A stretch of 64,000 bases of DNA from Microbacterium sp. (GTDB lineage Bacteria > Actinomycetota > Actinomycetes > Actinomycetales > Microbacteriaceae), in NCBI RefSeq assembly GCF_031180975.1, contig NZ_JAPSLI010000009.1:62001-126000 (forward strand). The letters are read 5' to 3'. This document shows, one piece after another, positions 51,601 to 62,505 of the stretch (position 1 is the first letter of the stretch; every line of letters starts with the position of its first letter). A program made the position numbers and the translations under genes. A model generated the notes under the pieces. It had not been told where the DNA came from. It worked only from the letters and a program-made list of their open reading frames with translations, and did not search any database.

Positions 51601-52719
51601 TCAGCGCACCGGCAGCACCTGCGTCGGCGACGGCACCGCGGCGACATGCCGCACGTCGCGAGGAGCACCGCTGCGCTCATCGAGGTCGACGACGGCGACC
51701 TCGCCGGAGCGCTGACCCGACACCAGCAGCGTGCCGTCGTAGACCAGGTGGTGCCGCGGCCAGTCGACGCCCGAGTCGGTCACGGCGAACGGCTCGAGCG
51801 TCTCACCCTCGCCGCGCACGCGCAGCGCCGCCAGCGTGTTGCTGCCGCGGAGCGCCGTGTACAGCGTCGCGCCGTCGCGGGAGCGGGCCAGCTCGGCGGC
51901 GGCGTCGACGCCTGGCTCGGCGATCGGCGTGGCGATCGTGGCCGAGACGACGCTCCAGCGTCCGTCCGGGCCGGATGCGAGGGTGAAGACCTCGCAGGAG
52001 TACTCCGTGACCACGTGCAGGTGCCCGCTCGGATGCAGCACCATGTGCCGCGGGCCGGTGCCGCGCGGCAGGACCACCTCATGGTCGGGGGTGAGTGCGT
52101 TCGCCGAGACTCGCCAGAACCGCACGAGATCGAAGCCGAGGTCGGCGGTGGCCACGCGGCCGCCGGGGAGAAAGATCGCGGAATGCGCGTGCGAGGCGCG
52201 CGGCTCCTCCCCCGGCGGGGTCGGATAGGGGTCGGATGCCGCTGCCCCGGCCCCATCGGCCGAGCCCGCGGCGCCCTCGGAACCCGCGGCAGGGCCGAAC
52301 AGCGCCTCCCGCAGTGCGGCGGCGCGGTCGGGCGCCGCCGGCACGGGACGGCCGTCGGGAGCGATGCCGTAGTGGACGACCTTGCCGTCGCCGTAGCAGC
52401 TGGCGATCAGCATCCGCCCGTCGGGGGAGACGGCCAGATGGCAGACCGCATCGCCCGCCTCAACCGGCTCACCGAGCGGCCGCAGCGAACCCTCGCCAAT
52501 GCGCGCGAACGCCTGCACCCGGCCGGCGCCCTCGAGCGCCGCGTACACGACGTCCAGGCTGGGGTGCTGCGCAAGCCACGACGGGGAGGCGGCCTCGGCC
52601 GCCACGCCCCGGTAGGCGAGTGTGGACGGTCCGCGGCCGTCGTCCACCGCGAGGAAGCCGATGCCGGCGGCATCCCCCTCCATGTCGGCGCCGTAGCCGC
52701 CGGTCCAGAACCTCGTCAT
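51601..52719 (-). CDS. Lactonase-family beta-propeller protein (YbhE/Pgl-like)
   Basis: 372 aa, predicted seven-bladed propeller. FWTGGYG at the start, HLAVSPDGRMLIASCYGDGKV, RASHAHSAIFLPGGRVATADLGFD, GTGPRHMVLHPSGHLHVVTEY and a C-terminal DWPRHHLVYDGTLLVSGQ match the 6-phosphogluconolactonase (YbhE) family. An Ala/Gly/Ser-rich insert lies near 145-170. It could serve the pentose phosphate pathway with the Gnd enzyme encoded elsewhere in the window. It is convergent with the AI-2E gene. Confidence 0.85.
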   Translation of the reverse strand: MTRFWTGGYGADMEGDAAGIGFLAVDDGRGPSTLAYRGVAAEAASPSWLAQHPSLDVVYAALEGAGRVQAFARIGEGSLRPLGEPVEAGDAVCHLAVSPDGRMLIASCYGDGKVVHYGIAPDGRPVPAAPDRAAALREALFGPAAGSEGAAGSADGAGAAASDPYPTPPGEEPRASHAHSAIFLPGGRVATADLGFDLVRFWRVSANALTPDHEVVLPRGTGPRHMVLHPSGHLHVVTEYSCEVFTLASGPDGRWSVVSATIATPIAEPGVDAAAELARSRDGATLYTALRGSNTLAALRVRGEGETLEPFAVTDSGVDWPRHHLVYDGTLLVSGQRSGEVAVVDLDERSGAPRDVRHVAAVPSPTQVLPVR

Positions 52720-52863
52720 GAGCGCTCCCCTCTCCCGCCGGACGCACAGCTCCCCCGTCGAATGCACGGCTTCGCGTCGAGTGCACGGCTCACCGGCGAC
52801 GATATCCCGTGCACTGGACGGCAGGCCGTTCGCTCGCCGAACCCGCCGCCGACGGCGACCCGA

Positions 52864-54150
52864 TCAGTCCAGCAGGTCGTGACGCACGATCACCTGGTCG
52901 CGCTCCGGCCCGACGCCGATCACCGAGATGCGGGTGTTGCTCATGCCCTCGAGCGCCAGCACGTACTCCTGCGCGGTCTGCGGCAGGTCCTCGAACCGGC
53001 GGGCGGTGGAGATGTCCTCCGACCAGCCCGGGTAGTACTCGTAGATCGGCTTGGCGTGGTGGAAGTCCGTCTGGTTGACCGGCACGTCGTCGAAGCGGGT
53101 GCCGTCCACGTCGTACGCCACGCAGACCGGGATCCGCTCCAGACCGGTGAGGATGTCGAGCTTGGTGAGCACCAGGTCGGTGATGCCGTTCACGCGGGTG
53201 GCGTAGCGGGTGATCGGCGCGTCGTACCAGCCGACCCGCCGGGGGCGCCCGGTGGTGGTGCCGAACTCGAAGCCCTGTTTGCGCAGCCACTCGCCCTGCT
53301 CGTCGAACAGCTCGGTCGGGAACGGGCCGGAGCCGACACGCGTGGTGTACGCCTTGACGATGCCGACGATGCGGTCGAGACGGTTCGGGCCGACGCCGGA
53401 GCCGGATGCCGCCCCCGCCGCGGTCGCTGTGGACGAGGTCACGAACGGGTAGGTGCCGTGGTCGATGTCGAGCATGGTGGCCTGGCCGCCTTCGAACACG
53501 ACGACGTCGCCGCGCTCGAGCGCCTCGTCGAGCAGGTGGCCGGTGTCGGCGACCATCGGACGCACGCGCTCGGCGTACGAGAGCAGGTCCTCCACGATCT
53601 CGTCGGCGGTGATGGCGCGGCGGTTGAAGATCTTCACGAGCAGGTGGTTCTTCTGGTCGAGGGCGCCGTCCACCTTCTGGCGCAGGATGTTCTCGTCGAA
53701 CAGATCCTGCACGCGGATGCCGACGCGGTTGATCTTGTCGGCGTAAGCGGGGCCGATGCCGCGGCCGGTGGTGCCGATCATGCGCTTGCCCAGGAAACGC
53801 TCGGTGACCTTGTCGAGCGTGCGGTGGTACTGGGTGATCAGGTGCGCGTTCGCGCTGATCCGCAGCTTGGAGACGTCGACGCCGCGTGCCGACAGCGCCT
53901 CCAGCTCGCTGAACAGCACCTCGAGGTCGACCACGACGCCGTTGCCGATCACGGCGTTGACGCCGGGGGTGAGGATGCCGGAGGGCAGCAGATGCAGGGC
54001 GTACTTCTCGTCGCCGACGACGACGGTGTGCCCGGCGTTGTTGCCGCCGTTGAACTTCACCACCCAGTCGGTGCGCTCACCGAGCAGGTCGGTCGCCTTG
54101 CCCTTGCCCTCATCGCCCCACTGGACGCCGACGATCACGATTCCTGGCAT
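52864..54150 (-). CDS. purA: Adenylosuccinate synthetase
   Basis: 428 aa, normal length. GDEGKGK (12-18) with catalytic D13, and [10 protein letters not shown] with H41, begin the GTPase-like active site. [36 protein letters not shown] and [17 protein letters not shown] are all conserved. It joins IMP and Asp using GTP in AMP synthesis. A TAGGAT -10 box (54231-54226) lies about 75 bases upstream on the minus strand. Confidence 0.97.
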   Translation of the reverse strand: MPGIVIVGVQWGDEGKGKATDLLGERTDWVVKFNGGNNAGHTVVVGDEKYALHLLPSGILTPGVNAVIGNGVVVDLEVLFSELEALSARGVDVSKLRISANAHLITQYHRTLDKVTERFLGKRMIGTTGRGIGPAYADKINRVGIRVQDLFDENILRQKVDGALDQKNHLLVKIFNRRAITADEIVEDLLSYAERVRPMVADTGHLLDEALERGDVVVFEGGQATMLDIDHGTYPFVTSSTATAAGAASGSGVGPNRLDRIVGIVKAYTTRVGSGPFPTELFDEQGEWLRKQGFEFGTTTGRPRRVGWYDAPITRYATRVNGITDLVLTKLDILTGLERIPVCVAYDVDGTRFDDVPVNQTDFHHAKPIYEYYPGWSEDISTARRFEDLPQTAQEYVLALEGMSNTRISVIGVGPERDQVIVRHDLLD

Positions 54151-54318
54151 GGGTGGACCCCCCTGATGCTGCCGCTGTTCGCCGGGGTTGCACCGGCCGA
54201 TGAGCTGGCCCGAACGGGCGACCCCATCCTATCGGAGGGGTGATTCCGGCTCGGGGAACCGCTCGGATCAGGCGCCTCCGTTGCCCTCGGCTCGCTAAGG
54301 TGACCTGCGGAGGCGAAC

Positions 54319-55047
54319 ATGACGACCTGGTGGCCCATCGCGCGGCTCGTGGCAGCGGCGCTCATCCTCGCGGCGATCCTCGCCCAGCTGCAGCGCACCC
54401 TCGAGATCGCGCTGCGCGCCGAGACGCCGTGGGCCTCGCACCTGCCCACCGTGATCACCAACTTCTTCAGCTTCTTCACCATCCTGTCCAACCTGTCGGC
54501 CGTGCTCGCGCTGTTCATCGCCGTCGTCTGGGCGTGGACGGCGGGACGGGATGCCGTCGCCGAACCGCGGTGGCTGGCGATGCTGCTCGTGTGCGCGAGC
54601 ACCTACATGATCATCACCGGGGTCGTCTACAACACGCTGCTGCGCGGCATCGAGCTGCCGCAGGGCCAGACCGTGCCATGGTCGAACGAGGTGCTGCACC
54701 TCATCGGCCCGCTCTTCCTGCTGCTGGACGTGCTCGTCGCCCCGCGGCGCCGCGCCCTCCCGTGGGCGACGGTGCTGGCCGCGGCGGTCTTCCCGATCGT
54801 GTGGGCGGTGTACACCCTGGTGCGGGCGAACATGATCGTCTCGCCGGGCACCGGCAACCCGTACTGGTACCCGTATCCGTTCCTCGACCCGCACCAGCCC
54901 GGCGGGTACGCCATCGTGGCCGTGTACGTCGTCGGCATCGCGGCCGTGATCATCGGTGTGAGCGCGGCTGTGGTGTGGGCGGGCCGCCGACGCGCGCAGC
55001 GGGTCGGCGACGTCGACGAGCCTCTCGCCCTAGTGGATCGGGAATGA
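54319..55047 (+). CDS. Pr6Pr-family membrane protein
   Basis: 242 aa with six helices. NFFSFFTILSNLSAVLALF, MIITGVVYNTLLRG, LHLIGPLFLLLDVL and PYPFLDPHQPGGY match the Pr6Pr (FAR-17a/AIG1-like) family of six-helix proteins with conserved polar residues in the membrane. Function in bacteria unknown. GGAGG precedes the ATG, and a -10 TAAGGT lies at 54296-54301. It overlaps the next gene by ATGA. Confidence 0.85.
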   Translation: MTTWWPIARLVAAALILAAILAQLQRTLEIALRAETPWASHLPTVITNFFSFFTILSNLSAVLALFIAVVWAWTAGRDAVAEPRWLAMLLVCASTYMIITGVVYNTLLRGIELPQGQTVPWSNEVLHLIGPLFLLLDVLVAPRRRALPWATVLAAAVFPIVWAVYTLVRANMIVSPGTGNPYWYPYPFLDPHQPGGYAIVAVYVVGIAAVIIGVSAAVVWAGRRRAQRVGDVDEPLALVDRE

Positions 55048-55958
55048 CCGAGAACCTGCTCGGCTCGCTGTTCGGCGACGTCCCGCCTCTGCGCCGGGAC
55101 GCGCGCCGCAGCCTGGTGGCGGCTCCGCTCCCCGCGGCGGCGCCGGTCGCTCACGCCCCGGCGGCCCGCCCGCAGGGTGCGCTCGCCCCCACCCGGCTTC
55201 TGTTCGCGGGCGTCGCCGCGGCCGTGGCCGCCGTGGTCGCCATTTCGGGCGGCATCCTGCTCGGTGGCGGCGGTGACGACCCGACGTCAGCCGCGTTCAC
55301 CGTAGAGTCGCGAGAAGCGGATGCCGCCGAGCCGGCGCCGTGCGCGGGTGCGCGCGCCGGTGAGGGCGGAGGTCTGTCCGGTCTCGCCCGCTGTCGGGGC
55401 GTCGCGGAGCCGGCGGCGACGGATGCTCCACGGCCCGCGGAGACGATGTCTCCGGTGGGTACGAGTCCGCATGCCGAGGCGCCGAAGTCCGGAGAGACCC
55501 GCGCGCCGGCGCCCCTGCCGGAGGCCCCCGGCGCGGAGGGTCAAGGCGCGGAGGGTCAAGGCGCGGAAGGCCCGGGCGCCCAGCACCCGCCGGCGACCCC
55601 GCCACCTGGGCCGGGCGCGCCGGCACCGGAGACCCCGGCACCGAGGCGGCCGGCCCCGCCGCCCGCACCGGACCCGCTGCACTTCCTGGGGCTCAGCGAG
55701 AACCACACGGTCGGGCTGCTCGGCATCCGCGTGCTCGGCGGCTACACGCTCACGGTCAGCGGAGAGCCGGGCGCGACGGCATCCGTCAGTTACGGCGGCG
55801 AGCCTGCCGGGTCGCTGACGTTCGACGCCACCGGCCGCGGGTCGATCACGTTCGGACGCTCGCTCGTCGACCTGGGGCTCGACAACCCGATGATCCGGGT
55901 GGCCTACTCCGACGGCACCGCAGGCGCGGCTATCCAGGCTCGCCGCGACGACATCTGA
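55044..55958 (+). CDS. Membrane-anchored Pro/Ala-rich hypothetical protein
   Basis: 304 aa. A short basic N-terminus leads to one helix (about 52-72, LFAGVAAAVAAVVAISGGIL). Next comes a long extracytoplasmic Pro/Ala/Glu-rich linker with three near-tandem GAEGQ/P units (about residues 170-185), and then a compact C-terminal domain (from about 212) with GGYTLTVSGEPGATASVSY, resembling an Ig-like fold. Two Cys in the linker may form a bridge. Not recognised. Coupling to the Pr6Pr gene suggests joint function at the envelope. Confidence 0.7.
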   Translation: MTENLLGSLFGDVPPLRRDARRSLVAAPLPAAAPVAHAPAARPQGALAPTRLLFAGVAAAVAAVVAISGGILLGGGGDDPTSAAFTVESREADAAEPAPCAGARAGEGGGLSGLARCRGVAEPAATDAPRPAETMSPVGTSPHAEAPKSGETRAPAPLPEAPGAEGQGAEGQGAEGPGAQHPPATPPPGPGAPAPETPAPRRPAPPPAPDPLHFLGLSENHTVGLLGIRVLGGYTLTVSGEPGATASVSYGGEPAGSLTFDATGRGSITFGRSLVDLGLDNPMIRVAYSDGTAGAAIQARRDDI

Positions 55959-56034
55959 GCGCTCCCGTTGGCGCACTGCGTCCCGAGTGCACGGCGGTGC
56001 AGTCGGGACCGGCCCCGGTCACTCCTGGCGGCGG

Positions 56035-57231
56035 TCAGCGCCCGGGCGTGAACCGGATCGGGAAGCGCACCGGCCCGGTGTTGCCCGACACGGGCAACCA
56101 CTCGCCGGTGCCGTCAGGCTCGGCATCCGGCATCCGCTGGGCGAGCAGCGGCAGCGCGACCGACATGTCGGTGCGGGCGACGAAGTGGCCGAGGCAGTGG
56201 TGGATGCCGCCGCCGAAGCCGGAGTGCAGCGGGCGATCCTCGACGCGCAGGTCGAATCCGGGCTCGTCGCCCATCTTCGCCGGATCCGTGCCGATCGCGT
56301 GCGACAGCACCTGCACGATGCCGCCCTTGGGGATGTGCAGGCCGTTGAGATCCACGTCCTCGAGCGCCTCCCGGGTCACCCAGGTCACCGTCGGGTTCAC
56401 GCGCATGACCTCCTCGACGGCCCGCCCGCCAAGCTCCGGTCGCTCGGCCAGCAGCGCCCACTGATCGGGATGCGCGAGGAAGGTCTGCAGCGCGAGGCCG
56501 AGCTGGTTGCGGGTGGTCTCCATGCCGGCGAACGCGAGGAACACCAGCGCGACGCTGAGCTCGCGGCGGCTGAGGGCGTCGCCGTCCTCGTGCGCCTGCA
56601 CCAGCGTGGTGACCAGATCGTCCCGCGGGTGCGCGATGCGGTCGGCGATGACCTCTTCGATGTAGCCGGTGAGCCCCTCGAGGGCTGCCTCGATGCGGGG
56701 CAGGTCGTCACGGACCCGGATGCCGAAGGACTTTCCGAGATCGTCCGCCCAGTGCGCCACCTGCGGCCACTCGTCATCGGGCAGCCCGAGCAGGTAGCAG
56801 AGGATGCGGGACGCGTACGGCTCGGCGAACTCCGAGACGAACTCGACGCGGCCGCGCGGTGCGAAGGCGTCGATGAGCTCGTTGGCGAGCGCCTGGAACC
56901 GTGGGCGCATGGCCTCGATGGTCTTGTTGCGGAACGCCGGGCCGAGGAGCTTCCGCAGCCGCAGGTGGTCGGCACCCTCCAGGCTCAGCAGCGTCTCACC
57001 CCACCACTGCTGCCACGGCCCGTCGTGGATGCCGTTCTGTGCCGGCCAGCGCGCGTTGCCCTGCTGGAAGCGCCGATCCTTGAGCAGCGCCGTGCCCTCC
57101 TCGTAGCGCAGCACCGCCCAGCCGTACGGCGTCTCCGCGTACCAGCTGGTGTCGCGGGCCTCGTGCACGACGTCGGAGTTCACGTCGAAGGCGGTGTCGG
57201 CGAGGTCGAGGAACGGCACTGTCCGGCTCAT
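56035..57231 (-). CDS. Cytochrome P450
   Basis: 398 aa. I-helix FAGMETTRNQ (normally AGxDT), ExxR in EEVMR, heme loop FGGGIHHCLGHFVAR with the Cys ligand, and EGADHLRLRKLLGPAF near the C helix. A soluble bacterial P450 needing ferredoxin and reductase, neither of which is nearby, so the substrate is unknown. A -10 box TAGAAT (57243-57238), which includes the stop codon of the upstream lipoprotein gene, ends seven bases before the ATG: another leaderless mRNA. Confidence 0.93.
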   Translation of the reverse strand: MSRTVPFLDLADTAFDVNSDVVHEARDTSWYAETPYGWAVLRYEEGTALLKDRRFQQGNARWPAQNGIHDGPWQQWWGETLLSLEGADHLRLRKLLGPAFRNKTIEAMRPRFQALANELIDAFAPRGRVEFVSEFAEPYASRILCYLLGLPDDEWPQVAHWADDLGKSFGIRVRDDLPRIEAALEGLTGYIEEVIADRIAHPRDDLVTTLVQAHEDGDALSRRELSVALVFLAFAGMETTRNQLGLALQTFLAHPDQWALLAERPELGGRAVEEVMRVNPTVTWVTREALEDVDLNGLHIPKGGIVQVLSHAIGTDPAKMGDEPGFDLRVEDRPLHSGFGGGIHHCLGHFVARTDMSVALPLLAQRMPDAEPDGTGEWLPVSGNTGPVRFPIRFTPGR

Positions 57232-57240
57232 GCCGCGATT

Positions 57241-57801
57241 CTAGGGGCGGACGGTGCGGTCGCAGGTCCCCGTGACGGCGCCCGCGACGTCGTTGCCGCC
57301 GCCACCGGCCTGGACGCCGGCGGCGCAGCGCAGGTCGGCGCCGATCGTGGTGTCCACCACGGTCGCGCCGTGTCCGCCGTCGATCGCGAGGGTGCCCGCG
57401 ATCGTCGAGACCTTCACGACCGAGCCGCCCCGCGGGTCGAGCGTGAGGTCGCCCCCGAAGGAACCGTCGATGACGACCGCCTCCTCGGCGCCGCTGATCT
57501 CGACCGTCCCGTCGAACGACCCGCCGACCAGCTTGACGACCCGGTACGAGGTGAAGCGGAGATCGTCCGCCGCCGTGACGCCCTCGAGCACGCACGCCTC
57601 GCCCTCGCCGCGAGAGGACTCGGCGCAGAGCACGTCGGCCGCCGCCACCGGGTCGACGGATGCCGGGGAGGCGGGCGCCGCCGCCGGAGACGACTCACGG
57701 GTCCCACCCGTACCGGCGCCGCCGCCCGAGGAGGGCGCGCAGCCCGCGAGGACGGCGGCGGCGAGAACGGCGAGAAGCATGGCGCTGGTGTGACGAGGCA
57801 T
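57241..57801 (-). CDS. Hypothetical secreted lipoprotein
   Basis: 186 aa from the ATG at 57801 (GGAGAGG upstream). The lipobox LAGC follows MLLAVLAAAVLAGCAP, then a Gly/Ser/Ala-rich linker. The mature part contains short repeats of the kind GGSFDGTVEISGAEE, DGSFGGDLTLDPRGG, IAGTLAIDGGHG and TIGADLRC, which look like a small right-handed beta-helix. Two or more Cys may pair. Function unknown. Confidence 0.75.
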   Translation of the reverse strand: MPRHTSAMLLAVLAAAVLAGCAPSSGGGAGTGGTRESSPAAAPASPASVDPVAAADVLCAESSRGEGEACVLEGVTAADDLRFTSYRVVKLVGGSFDGTVEISGAEEAVVIDGSFGGDLTLDPRGGSVVKVSTIAGTLAIDGGHGATVVDTTIGADLRCAAGVQAGGGGNDVAGAVTGTCDRTVRP

Positions 57802-57892
57802 CCGACCATCCTCTCCCGACGGTGCGGCGGACGACGATTCGGAGCGACTCCGGGTGGGGAGCGCTCCCCAGCCGTACGCACGCGTGCGACGG

Positions 57893-57921
57893 TTACCCTG
57901 TACCCGGGGGACACCTATCGT
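57893..57921 (+). promoter_or_regulatory. Candidate promoter of the moxR operon
   Basis: -10 TATCGT (57916-57921), 17 bp from a weak -35 TTACCC (57893-57898). GAGGAGAG lies before the ATG at 57954. Confidence 0.4.
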
Positions 57922-57953
57922 CGCCGGTCCCCCGGTTCGCGAGGAGAGTGCCG

Positions 57954-59057
<1,104 letters not shown>

Positions 59058-59095
59058 CCCTTCGACAGGCTCAGGGCCCTTCGACAAGCTCAGGG
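59058..59095. repeat. Dispersed repeat family I, two tandem 19-bp copies
   Basis: CCCTTCGACAGGCTCAGGG (59058-59076) and CCCTTCGACAAGCTCAGGG (59077-59095) follow the moxR stop directly. Each is an imperfect palindrome. Confidence 0.75.
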
Positions 59096-59113
59096 ACCTA
59101 ACCAGGACAACGA

Positions 59114-60004
59114 ATGCCGATGCTGATCACCCAGGTGAAGAGCAAGCTCTTCATCCGCTCATCGCAGAAGTCGATGCACGCGCTGGACGGCGCGTACGCC
59201 TCGCTGCTGCGCGGGCGCAGCCTCGACTTCGAAGACCTCCGGCCCTACGAGTACGGCGACCAGGTACGCGACATCGACTGGCGTGCGACCGCCAAACAGG
59301 GCGCTCCCCTGGTCAAGCGCACCCGCGCCACGCGGATGCACACCATCCTGTTCGTGGTGGATTCCGGCCGCGGCATGAACGCCCTCGCCGAGGACGAGCG
59401 CCCGAAGCGCGAGCTCTCGGTGCTCGTCACCGGTGCGCTCGGGTTCCTCACCGTGCGGCACGGCGACGACTTCTCCATCGTGTACGGCGACGCGTCCGGC
59501 ATCCGGCGTCTCGCACCTGGGCGCAGCGAGGGCGCCCTCGAGCACGGCCTGCGGGCCATCGAGAAGGCGACCCGCGAGAGCACGGCGCCGAGCGACCGCG
59601 ACGGACTGCTGCGCTACGTCGCCCGGCACATCGCCCGCCGCATGATCGTCGTCGTGGTCACCGACGAGGCGCCCATCACCGACGAGACCGAACGGCTGCT
59701 GCGACGCCTCGATGTGCAGCACGACCTGCTCTGGATGACCCTGCGCGACGCGCCGCCGGTGCTTCCCGCCGGCCGCCCGGCCGCCCGCCGCCGCGACGTG
59801 GACAGCAGCTGGGCGGTGCCGGACTTCGTGCACGGCGACCCCGACGTCACCGCCGAGCTGGCCGCCAGGGAGGCGGCCGACACGGCGCACCGGCACGAAG
59901 TGCTGCGCGGGATGGAGATCACGCACACCGAGATCGGCGGGCAGGATGCCGCTGTGCCGGCCCTGCTCACCATGCTCAACAGGAGGTCGCATGCCCGCCG
60001 CTGA
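59114..60004 (+). CDS. DUF58 domain protein
   Basis: 296 aa, soluble. The DUF58 signature RGRSLDFEDLRPYEYGDQVRDIDWRATA lies at about 34-61 and is followed by a VWA-like fold, TILFVVDSGRGM, with an altered metal site (D-S-G-R-G). In Bat/MoxR operons this protein links the ATPase to the VWA membrane proteins. It follows moxR by 56 bases and overlaps the next gene by 14. Confidence 0.9.
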   Translation: MPMLITQVKSKLFIRSSQKSMHALDGAYASLLRGRSLDFEDLRPYEYGDQVRDIDWRATAKQGAPLVKRTRATRMHTILFVVDSGRGMNALAEDERPKRELSVLVTGALGFLTVRHGDDFSIVYGDASGIRRLAPGRSEGALEHGLRAIEKATRESTAPSDRDGLLRYVARHIARRMIVVVVTDEAPITDETERLLRRLDVQHDLLWMTLRDAPPVLPAGRPAARRRDVDSSWAVPDFVHGDPDVTAELAAREAADTAHRHEVLRGMEITHTEIGGQDAAVPALLTMLNRRSHARR

Positions 60005-60479
60005 CGAGCTGTATCCCCCGGTGCAGTACGGCTGGGGATGGGTGGCGCTCGCGCTCGGCGTCCTCGTGCTGCTGGCCGCCGCCGCCTGGCTGGTGATCGC
60101 CCTCACCCGACCTCGGCGGACCATAACGCTCGCCGGCGCCCCCGCGTATACGCCCCTCACGGCCGATGTCCTCAGCCGGCTGCGCACCGAGTACCTGACC
60201 GACGTGCAGCGCGTCGAGGACGCATACCGTGCCGGGAATATGGACCCGCGACGCGCCAATCTCGAGCTCAGCCGTCTGGTGCGCCGGTTCGTGAACGAGT
60301 ACTCCGGCCTCGAGGCGCCGGTGCTCGCGCTCGACGACCTGATCGCCCGCGGCGTCGACCCCGCGCTCATCGACGCCATCCGCCGGCACTACTACCCGAG
60401 CATCTTCCAGCGCGGCCCGGCCATCGACCCCGTCTACGGCGCCGAGGCGGCGCGCAGGGTGGTGACGACGTGGCACTGA
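59991..60479 (+). CDS. Bat-operon small membrane protein (DUF4381-like position)
   Basis: 162 aa. One helix (about 15-36, WGWVALALGVLVLLAAAAWLVI) and a cytoplasmic helical domain (LRTEYLTDVQRVEDAYRAG, LELSRLVRRFVNEYSG). In comparable MoxR clusters a DUF4381-type protein occupies this place; the resemblance is by layout and is not certain. AGGAGG stands four bases before the ATG, and it overlaps the next gene by ten bases. Confidence 0.75.
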   Translation: MPAADELYPPVQYGWGWVALALGVLVLLAAAAWLVIALTRPRRTITLAGAPAYTPLTADVLSRLRTEYLTDVQRVEDAYRAGNMDPRRANLELSRLVRRFVNEYSGLEAPVLALDDLIARGVDPALIDAIRRHYYPSIFQRGPAIDPVYGAEAARRVVTTWH

Positions 60480-61456
60480 ACCAGTGGTGGATGCTGCTCG
60501 TGGCCGCCGGCGTGCTGGTCGTCGCGATCGGTCTCGGCGTGCTGCTGGGCCTGCGCAGCCATCGCCGCACCGACCCCGGTCAGGCGGCCCTGGTGTCGCG
60601 TGCCGAGCGGCTGCGCACACTCCCGTCGTTCCGGTCGTCGGTGCGGCGACGCATGGCGATGCTCGGAGGCATCCTCGCGCTCGGCGCGGTGGGGGTGCTG
60701 CTCGGCGGCGTCGTCGCGGCTCGCCCGATGGCGCCGAAGACCATCCAACCCATCGACACCAGCCGGGACATCATGCTGTGCCTGGACGTGTCCGGCTCGA
60801 TGTCGGACGTCGACGTCGAGGTGCTGGACGTGTTCCTCGAGCTGCTCGAGGGCTTCGAGGGCGAGCGGATCGGCCTGACGATCTTCAACAGCTCGCCGGT
60901 GCAGGTGTTCCCGCTCACCGACGACTACGCGTTCGTGAAGGAGCAGCTCAGCCGCGTGCGCGAGAGCTTCGACTACACCAGCGAGACCCCCGAGCACTGG
61001 GTCGGCACACTCAACGGCCCCGGGGCGTCGCTGATCGGCGACGGCCTGGCGGCGTGCACCCTGCGCTTCGACCACGCCGACGACGAGCGCAGCCGCTCGG
61101 TGATCCTGGCCACCGACAACGAGCTCGCCGGCGCGTCGATCCTCACCGTCGAGGAGGCGGCCCAGTACGCGACGGCGAAGGAAGTGCGCGTCTACGCCAT
61201 CAACCCGGTGCAGGGCAAGGACGCCCAGGTCAGCGCCGAGCTGACGAACGCGGCCGAGCTCACCGGCGGGCAGTCCTACGCCCTGCGCGACACCACGACG
61301 GTCGGCGACATCATCGCCGAGATCCAGAAGCAGGAGGCCACGGCCCTCAAAGGTCAGGCGCAGGTGATCCGGGTCGACGACCCCGACCTGTGGATCGCCG
61401 CGATGCTGGCGGGCGTGCTCGGCTTCCTGGTGCTGCTGTGGAGGGTGCGCGCATGA
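60470..61456 (+). CDS. VWA-domain membrane protein (BatA-like)
   Basis: 328 aa. Two N-terminal helices (6-27 and 63-85), a VWA domain with intact MIDAS DVSGSM (D106, S108, S110), TIFNSSPVQVFPLTDDY, SLIGDGLAACT and VILATDNE, and a C-terminal helix (about 306-324). BatA-like proteins are held at the membrane with VWA domains outside or inside the cell, binding metal. GTG start at 60470. Confidence 0.9.
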   Translation: MALNQWWMLLVAAGVLVVAIGLGVLLGLRSHRRTDPGQAALVSRAERLRTLPSFRSSVRRRMAMLGGILALGAVGVLLGGVVAARPMAPKTIQPIDTSRDIMLCLDVSGSMSDVDVEVLDVFLELLEGFEGERIGLTIFNSSPVQVFPLTDDYAFVKEQLSRVRESFDYTSETPEHWVGTLNGPGASLIGDGLAACTLRFDHADDERSRSVILATDNELAGASILTVEEAAQYATAKEVRVYAINPVQGKDAQVSAELTNAAELTGGQSYALRDTTTVGDIIAEIQKQEATALKGQAQVIRVDDPDLWIAAMLAGVLGFLVLLWRVRA

Positions 61457-62505
61457 TTCTGCACCCCGTCCTGCATCCGCTGCTGCTGGTGCTGCTGTGC
61501 GCGCCGCTCGCCTACCTCGCGGCACGAGGTCTCATCCGACGCCCGGCAGCGGGGAGCGGTCAGGCGCCGCGCTGGATCTGGGCGGTGCGCCTGGCGATGG
61601 TGCTCGTCGTGTTCGGGATGCTGCTGCGCCCCGGCATCCCTGGCGGCACCGCACAGACCCTCGCGACCGACACCGACATCGTGCTCGTCATCGACACCAC
61701 CGCCAGCATCGTCGCGGAGGACTGGGACGGCGACCGCCCGCGCCTGGACGGCGTCCGCGCCGACGCGCAGTCGATCGTCGACGAATACCCGGGGGCGCGT
61801 TTCTCGCTCATCACCTTCGACGCGGCGGCCCAGCAGCGTCTGCCGCTGACGACGGATGCCACCGCGCTGATGTCGTCGCTCGACGTGCTGCGCCCCGAAG
61901 TGACCGATCAATCCCGCGGCAGCTCGATCGGGATCGCGAACCGGATGCTGGCCGAGACGCTCTCGGCCGCCGCGCAGTCCGCGCCGGAACGCAGCCGGAT
62001 GGTGTTCTACTTCGGCGACGGGGAGCAGACGGCGTCCACCGAGCCGGAATCCTTCTCGTCCAGCGCGAAGTACGTCGACGGCGGCGCGGTGCTCGGGTAC
62101 GGCACCACCGAGGGCGGCCCGATGAAGAAGACCACCGGGCGGCTCTCGACGGGCTCGGGTGCCCAGGCCGAGGACGAGTACATCCAGTACCAGGGCGAGC
62201 CGGCGCTGTCGGTGCGCGACGAGGACAACCTGCGGCGCATCTCCGAGCAGCTCGGGGTGCCGTACCAGGCCCGCTCGGCCGACGCAGAGATCGCGCTGCC
62301 GGAGGCCCCGACCAGCACGACCGACTATTCGGTCTCGGGCGAGGTCGGCAACGTGATCGAGCTGTACTGGATCCTCGCGCTGGCGCTGATCGGTCTCATC
62401 GCGGTCGAGTTGGTGCGCGCCACCCAGCAGGTGGTCGGCCTGCGCGGGCTGACCGCGCCCGCTCCCGCTCCCGCTCCCGCTCCCAGGAAGGGAGACGCGC
62501 GATGA
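61453..62505 (+). CDS. VWA-domain membrane protein with altered MIDAS (BatB-like)
   Basis: 350 aa. Helices at about 5-25 and 43-60; the VWA domain begins VLVIDTTASIVAED, where the MIDAS is D81-T83-S85 instead of DxSxS. SLITFDAAAQQRLPL, SSIGIANRMLAETL and VFYFGDGEQT follow; a late helix lies at about 305-325. The C-terminus is an Ala-Pro repeat made by a CCCGCT-type tandem (62457-62485). Overlaps both neighbours by ATGA. A possible eroded repeat I encodes STGSGAQ near residue 233. Confidence 0.88.
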   Translation: MILHPVLHPLLLVLLCAPLAYLAARGLIRRPAAGSGQAPRWIWAVRLAMVLVVFGMLLRPGIPGGTAQTLATDTDIVLVIDTTASIVAEDWDGDRPRLDGVRADAQSIVDEYPGARFSLITFDAAAQQRLPLTTDATALMSSLDVLRPEVTDQSRGSSIGIANRMLAETLSAAAQSAPERSRMVFYFGDGEQTASTEPESFSSSAKYVDGGAVLGYGTTEGGPMKKTTGRLSTGSGAQAEDEYIQYQGEPALSVRDEDNLRRISEQLGVPYQARSADAEIALPEAPTSTTDYSVSGEVGNVIELYWILALALIGLIAVELVRATQQVVGLRGLTAPAPAPAPAPRKGDAR